A DNA stretch of 44,320 nt, taken from NCBI GenBank assembly GCA_046484975.1, contig JAWOHX010000154.1, forward strand, positions 1-44,320, given 5' to 3'. The notes below the pieces were generated by a model. That model worked only from the letters and a program-made list of their open reading frames with translations. It made no database searches and was not told where the DNA came from. Numbering within the stretch: the stretch's first letter is position 1; each line of letters starts with the position of its first letter. The position numbers were made by a program, and so were the translations under genes. Below, in pieces: positions 40,473 through 44,320 of this stretch. The DNA is from JAWOHX01 sp046484975 (GTDB lineage: Bacteria > Bacillota > Clostridia > DUPQ01).

Positions 40473-41951
40473 ATGATTAAGGTACTGGCATTTGATTATG
40501 GTGCCAGCAGTGGCAGGGCCATGCTGGGATGTTTCGACGGGGAGAAAATCACCCTGGAAGAGATGCACCGTTTCTCAAACGATCCCGTACAGGTCAACGA
40601 CATCCTGTACTGGGATATCCTGAGGCTGTTCCATGAATTGAAAACAGGCATCATCCAGTGTAAAAAAAATGGGAACGACGACATTAAAAGCATCGGTATT
40701 GATACCTGGGGCGTGGATTTCGGACTGGTCGGCAAAGATGGAAGACTGTTGGAGAATCCGGTGCATTACCGGGACAGGCGGACCGATGGAATGATCGAAG
40801 AATCTTTCAAGTCCGTGTCCAGGGAAGAAATATACATGCGGACGGGGATCCAGTTCATGCAGTTCAACACCCTGTACCAGCTGTACGCGCTCTCCAGGCA
40901 AAACCCCGGGCTATTGGAAAAGGCGGACAAGCTGCTGTTCACCCCGGATCTTATGAACTATTTTCTCACAGGCAACATGCACAGCGAATACAGTATGTCA
41001 AGCACGTCCCAGATGCTCAATATCCATGCAGGTGACTGGGACCGGGAGCTTCTGAAAAAGCTTGGAATCCCCGACCATTTCCTTTGCGGGATCATCGACA
41101 GCGGAACGGTGGTGGGATCCCTTCAGAAGCAGATTTGCGAGGAGTTGGGCATGGAATCCATTCCCGTCATCGCCGTGGCCTCCCATGACACTGCAAGCGC
41201 CGTCATCAGCGCACCTGCAGAGACGGAGCCCTTCGCCTACTTGAGCAGTGGAACGTGGTCGCTTCTGGGAACGGAGCTTCGCAAGCCTGTTGTGAATGAG
41301 AAGACCTACTCCATGGACTATTCCAATGAAGGAGGAATCAACCGGACCATCCGTCTTCTGAAGAACATCATGGGATTATGGATTTATCAGGAATGCAGAA
41401 ACCAGTGGAACAGGGAAGACCAGCCCATGTCCTTTGATGAGCTGGAGGATCTGGCGCGGAAAGAAAGTGCCTTTGCCTGTCTCATCGATCCTGATGCACA
41501 GGTGTTCTATCATCATGGCCGTATGCCGGAAAAAATACAGGAATTTTGTGAAAGGACGGGGCAGTATGTCCCTGTTAGAAAAACGGAGATGGTCCGTTGC
41601 ATCATGGAAAGCCTGGCGATGAAATACAGGTACACTTATGACCGCCTTCAGGACATCATCGGAAAACCCATAGAGACCCTGCACATTGTCGGGGGAGGAT
41701 GCAGGAATGTGATGCTGTCCCAGTATGCGGCCAATGCATTGGGGAAAAAAATAACCACCGGTCCCGTGGAAGCAACAGCAGCAGGGAATGTTCTCGGACA
41801 GTTGATGGCCCTGGGGGAGGTCCGGGACATTCATCACGCCAGGAAGATCATTCGGAATTCGTTTGAAATAAAAACATATGAACCCGAGGATGTCGGCAGA
41901 TGGAATGAGAAATACCGACATTTTGTTGACAATATCGTGGGAAAGGAGTAA
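40473..41951 (+). CDS. rhaB: L-rhamnulokinase
   Basis: FGGY-family kinase phosphorylating L-rhamnulose at O1, 492 residues. ATPase-fold motifs: AFDYGASSGRAMLG at the N-terminus, SIGIDTWGVDFGLV, and ASHDTASAVISAPA with SSGTWSLLGTEL at the domain boundary. GGGCRNVMLSQYAANALGKK followed by GPVEATAAGNVLGQLMA is the pattern I know from RhaB. Three near starts exist (40458, 40467, 40473); AGGAGG at 40461-40466 sits six bases before ATG 40473, which also gives the usual N-terminus MIKVLAFDYG. The rhamnose isomerase gene follows after four bases. Assignment is firm from motifs and neighbours. Confidence 0.93.
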   Translation: MIKVLAFDYGASSGRAMLGCFDGEKITLEEMHRFSNDPVQVNDILYWDILRLFHELKTGIIQCKKNGNDDIKSIGIDTWGVDFGLVGKDGRLLENPVHYRDRRTDGMIEESFKSVSREEIYMRTGIQFMQFNTLYQLYALSRQNPGLLEKADKLLFTPDLMNYFLTGNMHSEYSMSSTSQMLNIHAGDWDRELLKKLGIPDHFLCGIIDSGTVVGSLQKQICEELGMESIPVIAVASHDTASAVISAPAETEPFAYLSSGTWSLLGTELRKPVVNEKTYSMDYSNEGGINRTIRLLKNIMGLWIYQECRNQWNREDQPMSFDELEDLARKESAFACLIDPDAQVFYHHGRMPEKIQEFCERTGQYVPVRKTEMVRCIMESLAMKYRYTYDRLQDIIGKPIETLHIVGGGCRNVMLSQYAANALGKKITTGPVEATAAGNVLGQLMALGEVRDIHHARKIIRNSFEIKTYEPEDVGRWNEKYRHFVDNIVGKE

Positions 41952-41955
41952 GGAA

Positions 41956-43167
41956 ATGAACAAGGAATATGCCATATTGGAAGAAAAAGCAGGCATCAAT
42001 GGACTCGACATGGAGTGGATCAAGAATGAGGTCAAAGACCTGAAGATTGAGACCCCCTCCTGGGGATATGGTGATGCGGGGACAAGATTCAAGGTCTTCA
42101 AGAAAAAAGGCGTGCCCAGGAATCTGTACGAGAAACTGGATGATGCCGCGGTTGTTCACCATTATACAGGGGTATGTCCTTCCGTGGCCGTACACATCCC
42201 CTGGGACAAGGTGGAGGACTATTCCCACGCATCGGAATATGCCAGGGAAAAGGGGCTTAGCATCGGCGCGGTGAACCCCAACCTCTTTCAGGAGGAGGAA
42301 TACATGCTTGGCAGCGTCTGCAACAGCGACCCGGCAATCCGCCAAAAAGCGCTGGATCACATGATTGAATGTGTGGATATCGCAAGAAAGTTTGGTTCCA
42401 AGGACATCAGTCTCTGGTTTGCGGACGGAACCAATTATCCGGGACAAGGCAGTTTCCGGGCAAGGAAAAACTGGCTTTTGGAAAGCCTTCTTGCCCTGGA
42501 CAAAGAGATGGACGATGATATGAGGATGTTCATCGAGTACAAGGCCTTTGAGCCTGCCTTCTACCATACTGACATCAACGACTGGGGACTGGCCCTGCTG
42601 CTCGCCACGAAAGTGGGCAAAAAAGGAACGGTTCTGGTGGACCTGGGGCATCATGCCCAGGAAGTAAACATTGAGCATATCGTAGCCACCCTTATAGATG
42701 AAGGGAAAATCGGTGGATTCCACTTCAACAACAAGAAGTATGCGGACGACGACCTGATTGTTGGATCCATCAAACCCTATGAACTATTCCTCATATTCAA
42801 TGAGATTGTAGAGGCCACCCTGGATGAAAGGACAAGAAAAACAGCGAAAGGCATCGCCTATATGATTGACCACTGCCACAGCATTGAACCAAAGATCCAG
42901 GCCATGCTGCGTTCCGTTCTCAATGTGCAGAGCGCCCATGCAAAGGCGTTGCTGGTGGACAGGAAAAAACTGCTGGAAGCCCGGATGGGCAATGATGTCA
43001 TGGGTGCAGAGGCTTGTGTCAGGGAAGCTTTTGAAACCGATGTGCGGCCTTTGCTGGCTCAGGTACGGGAAGAGGCAGGACTCGATCCTGACCCCATGAA
43101 GGCATATCTTGCAAGCGGCTACGAGGAAAAAATCCAGGAAAGGGGCTACGGCCAGGGATGGGAGTAA
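41956..43167 (+). CDS. rhaI: L-rhamnose isomerase (RhaI type)
   Basis: TIM-barrel aldose isomerase of 403 residues converting L-rhamnose to L-rhamnulose. It is the RhaI kind found in many Gram-positives and pseudomonads rather than E. coli RhaA. Metal-site regions: MFIEYKAFEPAFYHTD with the catalytic glutamate, VLVDLGHHAQEVNIEH with aspartate and histidines, GGFHFNNKKYADDDL with the later aspartates. GLSIGAVNPNLFQEEEYMLGS matches the family's substrate-loop region. ATG 41956 has AAGGAG seven bases upstream; the frame opening at 41878 lies inside rhaB. Two bases separate it from the aldolase. Confidence 0.92.
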   Translation: MNKEYAILEEKAGINGLDMEWIKNEVKDLKIETPSWGYGDAGTRFKVFKKKGVPRNLYEKLDDAAVVHHYTGVCPSVAVHIPWDKVEDYSHASEYAREKGLSIGAVNPNLFQEEEYMLGSVCNSDPAIRQKALDHMIECVDIARKFGSKDISLWFADGTNYPGQGSFRARKNWLLESLLALDKEMDDDMRMFIEYKAFEPAFYHTDINDWGLALLLATKVGKKGTVLVDLGHHAQEVNIEHIVATLIDEGKIGGFHFNNKKYADDDLIVGSIKPYELFLIFNEIVEATLDERTRKTAKGIAYMIDHCHSIEPKIQAMLRSVLNVQSAHAKALLVDRKKLLEARMGNDVMGAEACVREAFETDVRPLLAQVREEAGLDPDPMKAYLASGYEEKIQERGYGQGWE

Positions 43168-43169
43168 AC

Positions 43170-44213
43170 ATGTACGACAAGGAACTGAAGCAAATGGCGG
43201 AAATGTCCGTGATCGCAGGGAAAGACCCGGACATCACCCAGGGAGGCGGAGGGAATACCTCCGTGAAACTGGACGGGGAACTCATGGCTGTGAAGGCCTC
43301 CGGATGCAAACTCAAGGACATGACGGAATGCAAGGGGTTTGTGGTGCTCAATTACAGGAAGGTGCGGGAATACTATGACCGTGTGGACCTGGACTCAGGC
43401 GTGGATTATTATGCCGACAGCGCTGAATTCGTGAAAAACAACAGCGTGGAACTGCCGAACATGGAAAAAGGCATGCGGGCTTCCGTGGAAGCGGGATTCC
43501 ATTCCCTGCTAAAAAAATATGTGGTCCATACCCATTCCGTATATGCCAACCTCCTTTGTTGCACCAGGGAAGGGAAGGATTTGGCCGCTGAGTTATTCGG
43601 GCAGGGGAAGCATCCGTTTATATGGCTTCCTTACACCGCTCCCGGCTTCATGCTTACTCTGGAGATCAAGAGGGCGCTGGACAGGCTGGACAGCGTGCCC
43701 GGGATGATTTTCATGGAGAGCCACGGATTGATCATCACCAGTGACCAATACGAGGAATGCAGGGAACTGGGCGACATGGTGACGGAGAAGGTCAGGACCC
43801 GGATGGGCATCACGGAGCCCTACGGCCATGTGGGAATCCAACAGACCGGGGAAAACACCTATGCAAGCGATAGTGACATACTCCGGGGATATTTCCAGGG
43901 ATCAAACAAGGATGCAGACTGGTTCGAGCGGACCATCCTCTATCCCGACCAGGCTGCCTATCTCAGCGGAAACATATCCACGGACCCGGGCAGGCAGAAC
44001 AAGATCAACATCAACCTGTCCACCGGGGACATCACATATGCCACCAACCAGAAGGAAGCCCTGACGATGGAGGAGAGCATCGCTGCCTTCATCTTCATCC
44101 TGGAGACCGCCGGGAAAAGCGGGTTGCATATCATGACCATGACACAGGAGCAGATTGATTTCATCAAGAACTGGGAAGGGGTCCAGTACCGGAAGAACCT
44201 CCTAAAGAAATAA
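43170..44213 (+). CDS. Class II aldolase, probable rhamnulose-1-phosphate aldolase (RhaE aldolase domain)
   Basis: A 347-residue class II (AraD/FucA-fold) aldolase that would split rhamnulose-1-phosphate into DHAP and L-lactaldehyde. Zinc ligands are visible in V-H-T-H-S-V-Y and MFMESHGLIITSD; the phosphate-binding glycine loop is TQGGGGNTSVKLDG. In the B. subtilis-type bifunctional protein this module is followed by a dehydrogenase domain that oxidises lactaldehyde; here it ends after the aldolase, and no lactaldehyde enzyme follows in the window. ATG 43170 has GGAG five bases upstream; an ATG at 43158 overlaps rhaI. A terminator follows. Fold is firm, substrate inferred from the operon. Confidence 0.87.
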   Translation: MYDKELKQMAEMSVIAGKDPDITQGGGGNTSVKLDGELMAVKASGCKLKDMTECKGFVVLNYRKVREYYDRVDLDSGVDYYADSAEFVKNNSVELPNMEKGMRASVEAGFHSLLKKYVVHTHSVYANLLCCTREGKDLAAELFGQGKHPFIWLPYTAPGFMLTLEIKRALDRLDSVPGMIFMESHGLIITSDQYEECRELGDMVTEKVRTRMGITEPYGHVGIQQTGENTYASDSDILRGYFQGSNKDADWFERTILYPDQAAYLSGNISTDPGRQNKININLSTGDITYATNQKEALTMEESIAAFIFILETAGKSGLHIMTMTQEQIDFIKNWEGVQYRKNLLKK

Positions 44214-44217
44214 AGGA

Positions 44218-44242
44218 AAGGCGGCTAGACAGGCCGCTTTTT
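44218..44242 (+). terminator. Terminator of the rhamnose operon, probably bidirectional
   Basis: Stem AAGGCGGC / GCCGCTTT (eight pairs with one G-U), 7-base loop, then a T run. It begins five bases after the aldolase stop. On the minus strand it contains the stop codon of the convergent gene and may serve both. Confidence 0.8.
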
Positions 44243-44320
44243 CATTCGTCCCAGGACGATGTGGCAGGCCAGGGTGGCCACGGGGAAAACCACGGCTGCC
44301 AGGATGCCTGCCCGGATGGC
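44225..44320 (-). CDS. C-terminal fragment of a membrane protein (partial)
   Basis: On the minus strand 31 codons run from the window edge to a TAG at 44225-44227: a hydrophobic stretch (AGILAAVVFPVATLACHIVLG) followed by a basic tail (RMKKRPV). This is the usual end of an inner-membrane protein whose last helix exits to the cytoplasm. It converges on the aldolase, and its stop lies in the shared terminator. Nothing more can be said from this piece. Confidence 0.5.
   Translation of the reverse strand, partial: AIRAGILAAVVFPVATLACHIVLGRMKKRPV

Noticed and set aside
39174..40568. 464-codon open frame antisense to the GH106-like gene
   Set aside because: Shadow frame, histidine- and proline-rich, no recognisable motif, opposite a well-supported gene.
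1..44320. Insertion sequences, prophage, integrases, CRISPR arrays, toxin-antitoxin pairs, riboswitch-like leaders
   Set aside because: No transposase or integrase motif, no direct repeat array, and no long structured leader was found; every intergenic gap over 100 bases is accounted for by promoters, operators, the tRNA or terminators, and none over 300 bases is empty.

Overview
The window looks like a chromosomal stretch of an anaerobic Bacillota bacterium, probably a clostridium. The signs are strong AGGAGG-type ribosome binding sites, sigma-A style promoters, an AbrB/SpoVT regulator, an XRE-cupin/potABCD polyamine operon of the Firmicutes type, frequent TTG starts and an oxygen-sensitive glycyl radical enzyme. 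G+C is about half by eye. I saw no insertion sequence, phage gene or CRISPR array. Genes are densely packed, with many 4-11 nt overlaps.

Layout. (1) 2-1577, minus strand: tRNA-Arg(CCU), an AbrB-family regulator, tadA and a 3-methyladenine DNA glycosylase. (2) 1700-3851: oligoendopeptidase F and a 71-residue membrane protein. (3) 3922-10665: a six-gene sugar-acid operon with a PPi-type phosphofructokinase, a HAD hydrolase, 6-phosphogluconate dehydrogenase, a mannonate-oxidoreductase-like SDR, a nickel-pincer LarA homologue and a UroD/MtaA-like protein, closed by a clear terminator. (4) 10828-15077: a cupin-type regulator and potABCD. (5) 15148-17294: mreB overlapping a phosphodiester-glycosidase lipoprotein. 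(6) 17340-28305: a sorbose-1-phosphate-reductase-like dehydrogenase, an unusual glycyl radical enzyme, a complete 2-oxoacid/acetoin-dehydrogenase-type complex (E2, E3, fused E1), a DeoR regulator, a sorbitol-6-phosphate-dehydrogenase-like SDR and a methyltransferase. (7) 28391-34360: a receptor-like Ser/Thr kinase with extracellular leucine-rich repeats, then a heterodimeric ABC exporter. (8) 34493-35983: a TrkA-C membrane protein converging on a TspO-like membrane protein. (9) 36134-44213: an L-rhamnose operon (PHP protein, GH106-like rhamnosidase, RhaB, RhaI, class II aldolase), with a terminator and the tail of a convergent membrane protein.

How the genes may work together. In region 3 the SDR (fructuronate/mannonate), the LarA homologue (candidate mannonate/gluconate 2-epimerase) and Gnd (6-phosphogluconate to ribulose-5-phosphate) suggest a route from hexuronate-derived acids into the pentose phosphate pathway that bypasses KDG. 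Region 6 is the best candidate for an undescribed system. Two hexitol/ketose-phosphate dehydrogenases, a glycyl radical enzyme without the usual GCVEP active-site motif, and an acyl-CoA-forming E1-E2-E3 complex could together turn a hexitol or ketose into acetyl-CoA plus a shorter aldose. Region 9 is a conventional, nearly complete rhamnoside-to-DHAP-plus-lactaldehyde pathway. Pathway assignments are inferences from family membership and gene order; the family calls themselves are mostly firm.
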